DNA of 64,000 nt from UBA10649 sp965278965 (GTDB taxonomy: Bacteria; Actinomycetota; Actinomycetes; S36-B12), in assembly GCA_965278965.1 (NCBI GenBank), contig OZ257127.1, positions 2,728,001 through 2,792,000 of the forward strand, given 5' to 3'. Under the pieces are notes generated by a model. The model was given only the letters and a program-made list of their open reading frames with translations, ran no database searches and was not told where the DNA came from. The position numbers and the translations under genes were made by a program. Positions 33,338 through 41,993 of the stretch are shown one piece after another (the first letter of the stretch is position 1; each line of letters opens with the position of its first letter).

Positions 33338-36300
33338 TCAGTGAGGCGCTACGGCCTGGAGAAGGCCAACGGACACCTTGGCCCAGCCGCCCGCGACCAC
33401 GGCCTCGAAGGCCTCGGCGCCGTCGGGCCCGAGCGTTGCCGCCGGCTGCCATTCGAGCCGGCAGCGCACCGGACCGTCCGCGACAACGGTGTAGCGGCAG
33501 GTGTAGTCAGGCACGGACGCCGGCATCCCGGAGTCGACCGAGAGCAGCAGCATCCGGCCGTCCTCGTCCACCTCGTGGATCGTCTCGACGACGACCGAGC
33601 CCCCGTGTCGTGTCAGCGTCCGGGTCATGCGGCCGGCCGAGGCGTCGCGGACGTTGACCTCGGCGAACCCGCCAGGCCACCAGTCCGCGATGGCGCCGAG
33701 ATCCGCCAGCAGACGCCAGACAACGTCGGCCGCGACGTCGAACTCCTGTGTGCGGACCGTGGTCGTCGTCTCGCCTGGGCCGTCGGCGTCGTCGTGCACG
33801 ACGACGCGACCAGTGCGGCCGTCGATCGTCACGAGTGCTCCATCCGGGATCCGGGCACACGCGCCGGACAGGTTCGACACGCACGGCAGACCGTACTCGC
33901 GGGAGATCATCACCGCGTGCGCGACGACGCCGCCGGTCTCGACGACCACGCCGCCCAGGAGCGGGAACACCGTCGTCCAGCCCGGATCGGTCGCGACGGT
34001 GACGAGGATGTCACCGGCCCGCACGGACGCGATCTCCGACAGCTCGCGGCACACGCGTGCCCGGCCCGTCACGACTCCGCCACTCGCGCCGATCCCCTGC
34101 AGACCGCCCTCCTCAAGGCTGTCGTCGTCGAAGAACTGCCAGCCGCGGATGTACTTCGGCGGCTCTCGATGGGCATACCGCGCATGGACCGCCCGCCTGC
34201 TGCGCACGCGGATCGCGACCTGCCGCGCGGTCAGCTCCCCGTTGTCGGCAGCCGACATCTCCTGGCGCCCTAGGAAGAACACGTCCTCGGCATCGGTGAG
34301 CAGTCCTGACCGCACGAAGCGGCTGCCGATCGCGTCGTACAGCGCTCGCGAGCGTGACATCGTCCGGTCGTTGTAGAAGCGCTCGAAGTCCCGGTAGTAC
34401 GTGTAGTCGCGGACGAGGTCGACCAGCCAGTCGAAGAACGGCGCCTGCATCGATCCCAGCGGCTGCGCCTGCAGACGCGCGCGGGCCTCCTCCCGGGCGC
34501 GGGTCATCGCGGCGATCGTCTCCGCCTCGTGCCGCGCGGGAGACGACTCGTCGTCAAGCGTGAGCATGGGGCGCAGCGCCCGAAGTACCAGCGACGGCCG
34601 GTCGCGCCATCGCAGGTGCACGGCGTCGCGTTCGGCGCCGCCACGGTGGCCGTGCGCGTCCAGGAAGTCCTCGAACCGGGCGCGGAGCGGATCCGTGTCC
34701 GGCAGGCGGCGCAGAGCGTCGAGGACGTCCTCGTCGTCCGACTCGACGGCCAGGGCGAGCAGGTCAGGATTCGCACGCAGCAGCCGCGACAGCTCCCAGA
34801 GCTCCTGGTTCTCCTCGCTCGTCTTGGTCGCGATGCCGGTGACCAGCCGCCCGTAGAGCGTGCCGTCATCGCCGAGCCACTGCGCGCACAGGTACGAGAG
34901 CGCCTGGGGGAGCATGAACAGGTAGATCGTGAACGGCAGCGCGACGTTGTCCCCGAAACGCGAGCCTGCCCGCGACGCCGTCTGGGCGGCGAAGATCTCG
35001 TCGACCGACGCCGACGCCAGGTCGAACCCCTGCCAGAACGTCTCCTCCTCGTCGGTCCAGCGCTCGAGGTTCTCGTATACGACGGCGGTCGTGCCCATGA
35101 GCGAGACGTCGTAGTTCTCCGTGTGCAGGCGCCACAGCAGCGTCGTGAACTCCTGCCAGTCGAAGGGCATCGACCGGATCTCCTCGCGGTCCCCGGCAGG
35201 GAAGGGCCAGAGCGCGGCCTCGTCGCGAGCGAAGGGCGGGATGAAGCGCCGGATGCGTTCGCGCTCGAACGCGAGGTTGTAGTACGCCCGCGCGCCGTAC
35301 CAGCGGAAGTACGGGATGTCGGCGAGACGCTCAGCCGGATAGCCCAGGACCTCCTCAGCCCCCGCGAGCTCCATCGCCCGGACCTTGATGACCGTCATGC
35401 CGCGCTGGAGGTACGTGTAGAACGAGGGCGTCGACGGCCCGGTCTGGACCTCGTCGGAGTATGCGCGCGACCACACCCAGCGCTCGTCGTACATGTCGGC
35501 GAGGGCGGCCGGTGACTTCCAGGTCTCGAGCTCGTGGCCGAAGTCGAGGTCGGCGCCGGTGATCTCGCGCGACTGGAGGATCGCGAAGCGGCCGTCGGCC
35601 CAGCCCCATTCGACGTCCTGCGGGAACCCGTAGTGCTGCTCGATCGCCTGGCCGATCCGGCACAGCTCGACGGCCGCCTCGTCCGGCAGCGCCTGCTGAC
35701 CTACGAGGTCCGCCGGAACGGCGACCGTCGCGACACCGTGGCCGGACGGGTCGGGCACCGTCATGACCTCCTTGTCGGCGATGTGTCGCGCCGTGACCTC
35801 CAGTGATGACGACACCGTCAGCTGGTCGGGGTTCACGTGGCCGGAGACAACGGCCTCGCCCAGGCCCCAGCTGGCGTTGACGACGAGCTCGAACGGGTTC
35901 GAGGTGATGGGGTTCGCGGTGAACAGCACGCCGGAGACCTGGGACGCGAACATCTCCTGCACGACGACGGCGAGCAGGACCTCCTCGCGGTCGAACCCCT
36001 GCGCATGCCGGTACGCGATCGCGCGAGCGGTCCACAGCGAGGCCCAGCAGCGCTGGACGGCATCGACGACGGCCGCCGCTCCGCGGATGTGCAGGTAGGT
36101 GTCCTGCTGTCCGGCGAAGGACGTGCCCGGGAGGTCCTCGGCCGTCGCTGAGGACCGCACGGACACGGACAGGTCGCCGTCGGCGCCGGCGAGCTCGGCA
36201 TATGCGGTTTCGATCGCGGTGCGGATGCCCACGGGCACCGCCTCCTGGCCGAACAGGTCGCGGACCTGCTGGGCCTGCGCGTCGATGCTCGACGGGTCGT

Positions 36301-36508
36301 CGAAGTCGATGGCGGCGAGGAGCTGCGCCACGGCGTCGGCGAGCCGGCCTTCCTCGACAACGTGCCGGTACGCGTCGGTCGTCACGCAGAACGCTCGGGG
36401 CACAGGCGCTCCCGCCGCCCGGAGCTCGCCGAGGCTCGCCCCCTTGCCTCCGACGCGGGCGAGATCGCCGATCCCGACCTCGTCGATGCGGCAGGTCCAG
36501 CGATCCAC
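33338..36508 (-). CDS. PEP-synthase/rifampicin-phosphotransferase-like protein with C-terminal SRPBCC domain
   Basis: A 1056-residue multidomain enzyme. Residues about 10-320 are a PPDK-type ATP-grasp domain (GGKGASLGELRAAG, VSVRSSATAEDLPGTSFAGQQDT, DVEWGWADGRFAILQSREI). A long middle region (330-800) with GHRGGAERDAVHLRWRDRP resembles the substrate domain of rifampicin phosphotransferases. A swivelling His domain follows, with His864 in GGVVAHAVMISREYGLPC. Unusually, residues about 917-1056 form a START/SRPBCC ligand-binding domain (TQEFDVAADVVWRLLADLGAIADWWPG). The expected chemistry is ATP-driven phosphotransfer through His864 to a ligand. GTG 36508 follows AAGGAG. Divergent from the HAD/TetR/PEP-utilising operon; the substrate is unknown. 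Confidence 0.85.
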   Translation of the reverse strand: MDRWTCRIDEVGIGDLARVGGKGASLGELRAAGAPVPRAFCVTTDAYRHVVEEGRLADAVAQLLAAIDFDDPSSIDAQAQQVRDLFGQEAVPVGIRTAIETAYAELAGADGDLSVSVRSSATAEDLPGTSFAGQQDTYLHIRGAAAVVDAVQRCWASLWTARAIAYRHAQGFDREEVLLAVVVQEMFASQVSGVLFTANPITSNPFELVVNASWGLGEAVVSGHVNPDQLTVSSSLEVTARHIADKEVMTVPDPSGHGVATVAVPADLVGQQALPDEAAVELCRIGQAIEQHYGFPQDVEWGWADGRFAILQSREITGADLDFGHELETWKSPAALADMYDERWVWSRAYSDEVQTGPSTPSFYTYLQRGMTVIKVRAMELAGAEEVLGYPAERLADIPYFRWYGARAYYNLAFERERIRRFIPPFARDEAALWPFPAGDREEIRSMPFDWQEFTTLLWRLHTENYDVSLMGTTAVVYENLERWTDEEETFWQGFDLASASVDEIFAAQTASRAGSRFGDNVALPFTIYLFMLPQALSYLCAQWLGDDGTLYGRLVTGIATKTSEENQELWELSRLLRANPDLLALAVESDDEDVLDALRRLPDTDPLRARFEDFLDAHGHRGGAERDAVHLRWRDRPSLVLRALRPMLTLDDESSPARHEAETIAAMTRAREEARARLQAQPLGSMQAPFFDWLVDLVRDYTYYRDFERFYNDRTMSRSRALYDAIGSRFVRSGLLTDAEDVFFLGRQEMSAADNGELTARQVAIRVRSRRAVHARYAHREPPKYIRGWQFFDDDSLEEGGLQGIGASGGVVTGRARVCRELSEIASVRAGDILVTVATDPGWTTVFPLLGGVVVETGGVVAHAVMISREYGLPCVSNLSGACARIPDGALVTIDGRTGRVVVHDDADGPGETTTTVRTQEFDVAADVVWRLLADLGAIADWWPGGFAEVNVRDASAGRMTRTLTRHGGSVVVETIHEVDEDGRMLLLSVDSGMPASVPDYTCRYTVVADGPVRCRLEWQPAATLGPDGAEAFEAVVAGGWAKVSVGLLQAVAPH

Positions 36509-36533
36509 GGCACTCCTTCGGCGTTCTTCAGCG

Positions 36534-36560
36534 GATTATTTACAGAAATGTATAAAATGT
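36534..36560. promoter_or_regulatory. AT-rich divergent promoter/possible TetR operator
   Basis: An AT-rich island in otherwise high-GC DNA between the two divergent PEP-utilising loci. TATAAA (36551-36556) is an excellent plus-strand -10, about 37 bases before ATG 36593. An imperfect dyad TTTACA - GAAA - TGTATAAA (36539-36556) overlaps it and is the best candidate site for the TetR regulator encoded downstream. Confidence 0.45.
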
Positions 36561-36592
36561 GGGCTCGGCGGTCAACGGATACGGAGAACGAC

Positions 36593-37333
36593 ATGCCCGC
36601 ATCGGCCTTCTTGTTCGACATGGGCGGCACGCTGTTCGACTACCGGGACCGCGACCGCATGCGCCAGCCCGTGCGCGATGCCTTCTCGCGCATGGGGATG
36701 TCGTCGGCCGACCACGACGTCCTCGATGCCTGGGCGGCAGCGCGGGAGGAGGTCGAGATCCGCTACAGCGCACTGCCGGCGTTCGCGCACCGCGACCTGT
36801 TCCGGGACCGCGTCGTGGTCGCTGCCCGCCGTCTCGGCGTCGAGCCGGACCCGTCCGTCCTATCCGCTTTCGACGACGAGCAGCGGGAGGCGATCGTCGA
36901 CTCCCTCGTTCTCCGCCCCGACGCGTACGCGACCCTCGCCGAGCTTCGCGCTCGCGGCGTGTACTGCGCGGTCGTGTCGAACGCTGACGACGACTACCTG
37001 TCTGCGGTCCTCGGCGCGAGCGGGATCGACGCCCTGCTCGACGACTGCACGAGCTCGGAGGAGGCGTGGTCGTGCAAGCCGGATCCCGGGATCTTCAGCC
37101 TTGCCCTGCAGAAGGCGGGGGTCCCGGCGCGGGACGCGGTGTTCGTGGGTGACTCGCCGCAGCACGACATCGCCGGGGCGCACGCCGCCGGCATGGTCAC
37201 GGTGCTCATCGGCGACGACGAAGGCCCCGCCCCGCTCAGCCGCGGACTGCCGGACGCGCCGGCCCCCGACCATCGCATCAGCGAGCTGTCCGAGCTACTC
37301 GGGCTCCCGTGCTGCCCGCCGGAGCGCCCATGA
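36593..37333 (+). CDS. HAD-superfamily hydrolase with altered motif I
   Basis: A 246-residue haloacid dehalogenase-like protein. Motif I reads FLFDMGGTLFD: the nucleophile Asp9 is present but the usual second Asp (general acid) is Gly11. Motif II is VVSNADDDYL, motif III includes SCKPDPGIF, and motif IV is VFVGDSPQHDIAGAHAAGM. Phosphatase activity may be reduced or the chemistry changed. First gene of an operon; its stop overlaps the TetR start (ATGA). A role in removing or sensing a phosphorylated product of the neighbouring phosphotransferases is inference. Confidence 0.85.
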   Translation: MPASAFLFDMGGTLFDYRDRDRMRQPVRDAFSRMGMSSADHDVLDAWAAAREEVEIRYSALPAFAHRDLFRDRVVVAARRLGVEPDPSVLSAFDDEQREAIVDSLVLRPDAYATLAELRARGVYCAVVSNADDDYLSAVLGASGIDALLDDCTSSEEAWSCKPDPGIFSLALQKAGVPARDAVFVGDSPQHDIAGAHAAGMVTVLIGDDEGPAPLSRGLPDAPAPDHRISELSELLGLPCCPPERP

Positions 37334-37992
37334 CGGAGTCAGCCGCGTCAGGCTCCCCGCGGCGGGGGCGGCCACGTGTCACCGCCACGGCGAGCACGTT
37401 GGAGACCCGCGAGGAGATCCTGCGCCAGGCCGCGCACCTGTTCTCCGAGAAGGGCGTTGCAGGGACGCGCATGACCGACATCGCGCGCCTCGTCGGCGTA
37501 CGGACACCGGCGATCTACTACCACTTCGAGAACCTCGCGGCGATCGTCGAGGCTCTCCTCACGTACGTCATCGACGAGTCCGCGGCGTACGCGACGGCCG
37601 CGGCACGGACGGACGGGTCACCGACGGAGCGCCTGCGGCTGCTCGTCACCCAGCATGTGGGCCGGCTCACGAGCGGTCCCTACGACCTGTGGTTCGTGGC
37701 CGGTCCGTCTCCGGCCGCATCCCGCGACTTCCCCCGCGTCGCCCGCCAGGTCGCGCGCTGGCGGCAGTCGGTCGCCCGGTTGGTCCGGGAGGGCGTCGCG
37801 TCCGGAGAGCTGCGGCCCATCGACCCCGAGCTGGCCGTCGGTGCCGTCTCCGGTCTTGTCTACGGGGCGCTGCAGCTGCGGCACTCCGGGCGAGAGGTCG
37901 ACCCCTCGGATGTCGCGGACCTGGCGGTGGCGTGCTTGTCCCCGTTCTCACACCAACGGAAGCAACAGAAGGAACAGAAGGAGACGACGTGA
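37330..37992 (+). CDS. TetR-family regulator
   Basis: A 220-residue repressor. Residues about 18-66 are the TetR helix-turn-helix (TREEILRQAAHLFSEKGVAGTRMTDIARLVGVRTPAIYYHFENLAAIVEAL). The C-terminal ligand domain runs to about 205, and the tail is Gln/Lys-rich (HQRKQQKEQKETT). ATG 37330 overlaps the HAD stop and its own stop overlaps the next start by GTGA, so the three genes are co-translated. It probably controls the divergent promoter at 36534-36560; the inducer is likely a hydrophobic ligand handled by the module. Confidence 0.92.
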   Translation: MTESAASGSPRRGRPRVTATASTLETREEILRQAAHLFSEKGVAGTRMTDIARLVGVRTPAIYYHFENLAAIVEALLTYVIDESAAYATAAARTDGSPTERLRLLVTQHVGRLTSGPYDLWFVAGPSPAASRDFPRVARQVARWRQSVARLVREGVASGELRPIDPELAVGAVSGLVYGALQLRHSGREVDPSDVADLAVACLSPFSHQRKQQKEQKETT

Positions 37993-39782
37993 CCGACATG
38001 CAGCAGGACGGTGCTCTCGAAGGAAAGGTCTCCGACGACTGGTGCGTCGACACGGAGCTCAGCACGAGGTTCCCGATCTACACGCGCTTCAACGCGAACG
38101 ACGTGCTCCCCGACCCGGTCACGCCCCTCGGCGCCGACCTCGTATGGACCCCGCAGGTCCTGCCCGGCTTCACGTTCGGCTACGCCGAGATGGGAGCCAT
38201 CTCCACGGAGGAGGCGATGGCCGGAGGGTCGGCCTGGCCTGCCGCGGCGTTCCGCTACGGCCACATGTACGTGAACGTCACGACGGCGCGGCTGAGCGGA
38301 ATCCGGTCGGGCCTCGGCTGGGAGGTCGTCGACGCCGCGTTCTTCGGCAACCACCCGGACGCGCCGCCCCACGATCCGCACCCGGACGACGACGACCCCA
38401 CCATCCGCGAGCGGCTGGCCCAGCGCACGATGTGGACGCTCACCACGACGACGTTCCCTGAGCTCGACGAGGACACGCGGCTGGCAGATGGGCTGCGCCA
38501 GCAACGGCCAGCGCTCGCGGAGCTGTCGAGCACCGCACTCGTCACGTACGCCCGCAGTCTTATGCCCTACGAGCGGATGACGTGGCGTGGTGAGGTCGTG
38601 GCCGGCGCGCAGGCGGCGGTCGGCCCCGCGACGATGGCCTCGGTCCTCCCCGCGGACCTCGGCATCTCGCCGATCGACCTCGTCGGCCCGGCCGGCGACG
38701 TCGTGTCCGCCGAGCCGTCCTACGCCCTGTGGGACCTCTCCCGCGCGGTGCGATCCGATGCACGACTCGCGGCCGCGTTCGACGACGGTGTGGTGGGGCT
38801 CGCGGATCGCCTCGCGGAGATCGCCCCCGACTTCCATCAGCAGTTCCTTGCCTTCCTGCGCACCTACGGCTACCGGGGACCGTCGGAGTGGGACGTGGGC
38901 GCTGACTCGTGGGAGACGCGGCCCGAGCTCCCCCTCGCGCTGGTGGATCGCCTGCGACAGGTCGACGACGACCAGTCACCCGACCACCGCCGCGAGCAGG
39001 CGAAGGCGGCCGCGGAGCTTGCTCTGGCCACGGTGGTCGACCGCCTCGCGGGTGACGAGACGGCCCTGGCCACGCTGCAGATGGGTCTCGCGTCGGCGCG
39101 GAGGTTCGCCGGCTGGCGGGAGCTCGGCAAGAGCAACTGCATCAAGGTCATCAACGAGGCGCGAGTCGCGCTGGTCGAGCTGGGGCGCCGCCTCGTGGCG
39201 GCCGGGCACATGACGCACCCGGGCCAGGTCTTCATGGCGCTCGACGTCGAGCTCGACGCGCTCGCCCTGGACCCGGCCGTCGTCATGCCGGCTATTCGCC
39301 AGCGCGAGGCGGGCTTCCATCGGTACGCCGAGCTGGAGGTCCCGCTGTTCCTCGATGCTCGCGTACCGAGGACGCCGGTGGACCAGCTCCCGCGGAAGGC
39401 CTCGGGCACGTGGAAGGCCTCGGTCGTCGGCGACGTGCTCTCGGGGGTCCCGGCGTCGGCTGGGACGGCCACCGGGCGGGCGCGCATCATCGACGATCCG
39501 TCTCGCATCGATCGCTTCGAACCCGGAGAGATCCTCGTCGCGCCCCAGACGGATCCGTCCTGGACGCCCCTGTTCGTCGTCGCGTCGGCGGTCGTCGTCG
39601 GCGTGGGCGCACCCAATAGTCACGCGATGATCGTCAGCCGCGAGCTCGGCATCCCGTGCGTCGCTGCCGTCGAGGCAGTGACCCAGCGGATCCCGGACGG
39701 CGCGACCGTGACGGTCGACGGGTCTGCCGGGACCGTGACGATCGTCGGCGCTCCGGGTGACGCCGCCGTGGGGTCGCCGTAG
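37989..39782 (+). CDS. PEP-utilising protein lacking the ATP-grasp domain
   Basis: A 597-residue protein with the middle (substrate-like) and C-terminal His domains of the PEP-synthase/rifampicin-phosphotransferase family but no ATP-grasp domain. The swivelling domain is GEILVAPQTDPSWTPLFVVASAVVVGVGAPNSHAMIVSRELGIPCV with His545. The centre has FLRTYGYRGPSEWDVGADSWETRP, equivalent to the GHRGGAE region of the larger protein. ATP-dependent His phosphorylation would therefore have to come from another protein, plausibly the divergent 1056-residue enzyme. It is the third gene of the coupled operon. Its stop TAG is the first three bases of the next gene's -10 box. Confidence 0.82.
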   Translation: MTDMQQDGALEGKVSDDWCVDTELSTRFPIYTRFNANDVLPDPVTPLGADLVWTPQVLPGFTFGYAEMGAISTEEAMAGGSAWPAAAFRYGHMYVNVTTARLSGIRSGLGWEVVDAAFFGNHPDAPPHDPHPDDDDPTIRERLAQRTMWTLTTTTFPELDEDTRLADGLRQQRPALAELSSTALVTYARSLMPYERMTWRGEVVAGAQAAVGPATMASVLPADLGISPIDLVGPAGDVVSAEPSYALWDLSRAVRSDARLAAAFDDGVVGLADRLAEIAPDFHQQFLAFLRTYGYRGPSEWDVGADSWETRPELPLALVDRLRQVDDDQSPDHRREQAKAAAELALATVVDRLAGDETALATLQMGLASARRFAGWRELGKSNCIKVINEARVALVELGRRLVAAGHMTHPGQVFMALDVELDALALDPAVVMPAIRQREAGFHRYAELEVPLFLDARVPRTPVDQLPRKASGTWKASVVGDVLSGVPASAGTATGRARIIDDPSRIDRFEPGEILVAPQTDPSWTPLFVVASAVVVGVGAPNSHAMIVSRELGIPCVAAVEAVTQRIPDGATVTVDGSAGTVTIVGAPGDAAVGSP

Positions 39783-39785
39783 GGT
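39780..39785 (+). promoter_or_regulatory. -10 box overlapping a stop codon
   Basis: TAGGGT, whose TAG is the upstream gene's stop, lies seven bases before GTG 39793: a leaderless promoter for the isomerase gene. Confidence 0.5.
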
Positions 39786-39792
39786 GCCGACC

Positions 39793-41043
39793 GTGAGCGG
39801 ACCTGCCTCCCCGTCGTGGCTGTCGAGCCCCGCGCACCGGCGTTGGCTGGAGTCGGAGACCGACCGGCTGCTGGAGTTCGGTCAGGCGTCGGTCGTCCCC
39901 GGCGGTTTCGCCCGCCAGAACGATGACGGGCGCCCGCAGGACGGGCCGCTCGAGCTGTGGATCGCGTGCCGGATGACGCATGTCTACGCGCTCGGCCATC
40001 TTCTGGGCCGGCCCGGCTGCGCGCGCATCGTCGACCACGGACTGGCCGCGCTGCGCACGACGTTCCTGGACACCGACGCCGGCGGCTGGTTCGCCGCGGT
40101 CGATCGTGACGGCACGCCTCGGGATGCTACGAAGGCCGCGTACGCGCACGCGTTCGTCATCCTGGCGGCGACGAGCGGTGTTGCCGCCGCTCGTCCGGGT
40201 GCGGGCGTGATCCTCGATGCGGCGCTCACGACGAGCACGCGGTGGTTCTGGGACGACCCGGTCGGCATGGTCGTTGATGAGTGGGACCGGGGGTTCACGA
40301 CGCTCGACCCGTACCGCGGGGTCAACGCGAACATGCACACGGTGGAGGCCTACCTCGCCGCCGCGGACGTGACCGGTGACGACGTGTGGCTCGACTGTGC
40401 GCTGCGGATCACCGAGCGTGTCGTGCACGGGTTGGCGCGCTCCCATGACTGGCGGCTGCCCGAGCACTACGACGACGCCTGGAAGCCGCAGCCGGACTAC
40501 AACCGCGAGAACCCCGCTGACCCGTTCCGGCCGTACGGCGCGACGATCGGCCACGGCTTCGAATGGGCACGCCTGACGTTGGACGTGCGGGCGGCACTGA
40601 CCAAGCGCAAGCGGAAACCCGCCGGGTGGATGCTCGCCGATGCGGCGCAGATGTTCGACGCTGCTGTACGCGATGGCTGGTCTGTCGACGGCGCGCCAGG
40701 GTTCGTCTACACGGTCGACTGGGACGGGACGCCGGTCGTCCGGGAGCGGATGCACTGGGTCGTGGCCGAGGCGATCGCCGCGGCAGCGGCGCTGCATGCG
40801 GCGACCGGTGACGCCCGACTCGACGCGCCCTACCGGGCGTGGTGGGACTACGTGGCCGACCACGTCCTGGACCGCGAGCAGGGATCGTGGCGGCACGAGC
40901 TGAGTCCGACGAACCAGCCGTCCGCGACGGTGTGGCCGGGCAAGGCCGACCTGTACCACGCGGTGCAGGCGACGCTGCTGCCTCGGCTCCCGCTCGCGCC
41001 GTCGATCGCGACGGCCCTGGCCGCCGGACTCCTGGACTCCTAG
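39793..41043 (+). CDS. AGE-family sugar isomerase/epimerase
   Basis: A 416-residue (alpha/alpha)6-barrel protein of the N-acylglucosamine 2-epimerase superfamily, closest in style to the YihS/mannose isomerase branch that interconverts aldoses and ketoses. Conserved parts are RMTHVYALGHLLGRPG, NANMHTVEAYLAA, the acidic PEHYDDAWKPQPDYNRENPADPFRPYGATIGHGFEWARL, and the C-terminal GKADLYHAVQATLLPRLP. The catalytic histidines are those in GHGFEW and HWVVAEA regions. Separately promoted (leaderless -10) from the operon before it. Confidence 0.88.
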   Translation: MSGPASPSWLSSPAHRRWLESETDRLLEFGQASVVPGGFARQNDDGRPQDGPLELWIACRMTHVYALGHLLGRPGCARIVDHGLAALRTTFLDTDAGGWFAAVDRDGTPRDATKAAYAHAFVILAATSGVAAARPGAGVILDAALTTSTRWFWDDPVGMVVDEWDRGFTTLDPYRGVNANMHTVEAYLAAADVTGDDVWLDCALRITERVVHGLARSHDWRLPEHYDDAWKPQPDYNRENPADPFRPYGATIGHGFEWARLTLDVRAALTKRKRKPAGWMLADAAQMFDAAVRDGWSVDGAPGFVYTVDWDGTPVVRERMHWVVAEAIAAAAALHAATGDARLDAPYRAWWDYVADHVLDREQGSWRHELSPTNQPSATVWPGKADLYHAVQATLLPRLPLAPSIATALAAGLLDS

Positions 41044-41084
41044 TCGGGCGGAGCGTCACCGGGCCACGCCGACAGCCGGGTCCC

Positions 41085-41103
41085 TCGGGGCTCAGCCCCC
41101 CGA
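41085..41103. terminator. Hairpin at convergent gene ends
   Basis: TCGGGG and CCCCGA pair around a short loop just after the isomerase gene; the site overlaps the last codons of the DUF5302 gene. Confidence 0.35.
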
Positions 41104-41262
41104 CTTGCGCCGGAACTCGCGCTTGCCGCCCTCGCGCTCGGAGTGCTCGTGGACGCTTCCCTCACGGGCGGTCGACCCGTGCGGGGTGCTCGCGGCCGCC
41201 TTGCGGTTCTTCGCCTCGAGCGCCTGACGCATCTGGTCCTTGATGTCCTCGTTCTCCGCCAT
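41092..41262 (-). CDS. DUF5302-like small protein
   Basis: A 56-residue, very hydrophilic protein (MAENEDIKDQMRQALEAKNRKAAASTP ... HSEREGGKREFRRKSGG), matching the short actinobacterial DUF5302 family as I remember it. Probably disordered after the N-terminal helix. Function is unknown. ATG 41262 fits the family start; an upstream ATG adds an unconserved stretch. Confidence 0.7.
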   Translation of the reverse strand: MAENEDIKDQMRQALEAKNRKAAASTPHGSTAREGSVHEHSEREGGKREFRRKSGG

Positions 41263-41344
41263 GCGGCCAGTGTGCCAGCACCGCCGTCCGGGCACAGCCC
41301 GCCCCAGCGGACGACCTTTGCCGCCCGAGCCTGAGGCGCTGCTG

Positions 41345-41443
41345 TCAGGTGTCCGACCTGGCGCGGCGGTCGGCGGCCTGAGCCGCCTTCAGCAACAGCA
41401 GGAAGAACGAGCCCGCCACGCAGATGACGCTCCACGCGATCAT
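41345..41443 (-). CDS. Possible 32-residue membrane peptide
   Basis: An ORF starting MIAWSVICVAGSFFLLLLKAAQAADRR: one hydrophobic helix followed by a positively charged tail. Composition is that of a real single-pass miniprotein, but there is no clear ribosome binding site and no homologue I can name. Confidence 0.3.
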   Translation of the reverse strand: MIAWSVICVAGSFFLLLLKAAQAADRRARSDT

Positions 41444-41591
41444 GTCTCGACGGTACGCCGACGACCGGTCGCGTTGCCCCCTGAAGCGACGGAGGATCTC
41501 GGTCCTGGACGGGTCCGGTGCGCGAGGGGGTTCGACCGCCCGCGGGCGGGTACTCCATCGGGGACAGGGGACCGACGGAGCGGAGCCGACG

Positions 41592-41924
41592 ATGTCGACG
41601 CAGCAGCACGACGAGCAGGACACAGGGGGCCTCGAAGGTCTCGGCACGCCCGAGGCCGAGCGGGAGGCGCGGCCGGCGTTGTATCCCGAGCACGAGGCGC
41701 TCGACAAGCAGGCGGCCACGCATCCGGAGATCCTCGCGACGCACGGCCCCGATGACTCAGTGCCTGTGGCACCGCGGACCGGGATCGCCGGCCTGTGGAA
41801 TGCCATCGCCTTCTGGGCGCAGTACGCCGTTCTGTTCGTGTGGGGAGCGGGGTCCCAGTCACGTGCCGCGGACCCGATCGAGCGGCTCAAACGCCGCTAC
41901 GGCCGCGCGCCGCGCGAGCACTAG
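41592..41924 (+). CDS. Hypothetical protein with one hydrophobic segment
   Basis: A 110-residue protein: an acidic, Gln/Glu-rich N-terminal half (STQQHDEQDTGGLEGLGTPEAEREARPALYPEHEALDKQ), then one hydrophobic segment (GLWNAIAFWAQYAVLFVWGAG) and a basic tail (ERLKRRYGRAPREH). Not recognised. It precedes the DUF3500 gene by 69 bp on the same strand. Confidence 0.55.
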   Translation: MSTQQHDEQDTGGLEGLGTPEAEREARPALYPEHEALDKQAATHPEILATHGPDDSVPVAPRTGIAGLWNAIAFWAQYAVLFVWGAGSQSRAADPIERLKRRYGRAPREH

Positions 41925-41993
41925 GTCCGGGGTACGCCCGTACAGTTGCGCGCAGGTCTTCCCACGGAACGGGCGGCCGAGGGGAGCGGGCGC

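Noticed and set aside
36099..37988. N-terminal extension of the PEP-utilising frame giving a 1227-residue protein
   Set aside because: The extension is low-complexity and lies antisense to or out of frame with three well-supported genes; GTG 37989 with the GTGA overlap is the real start.
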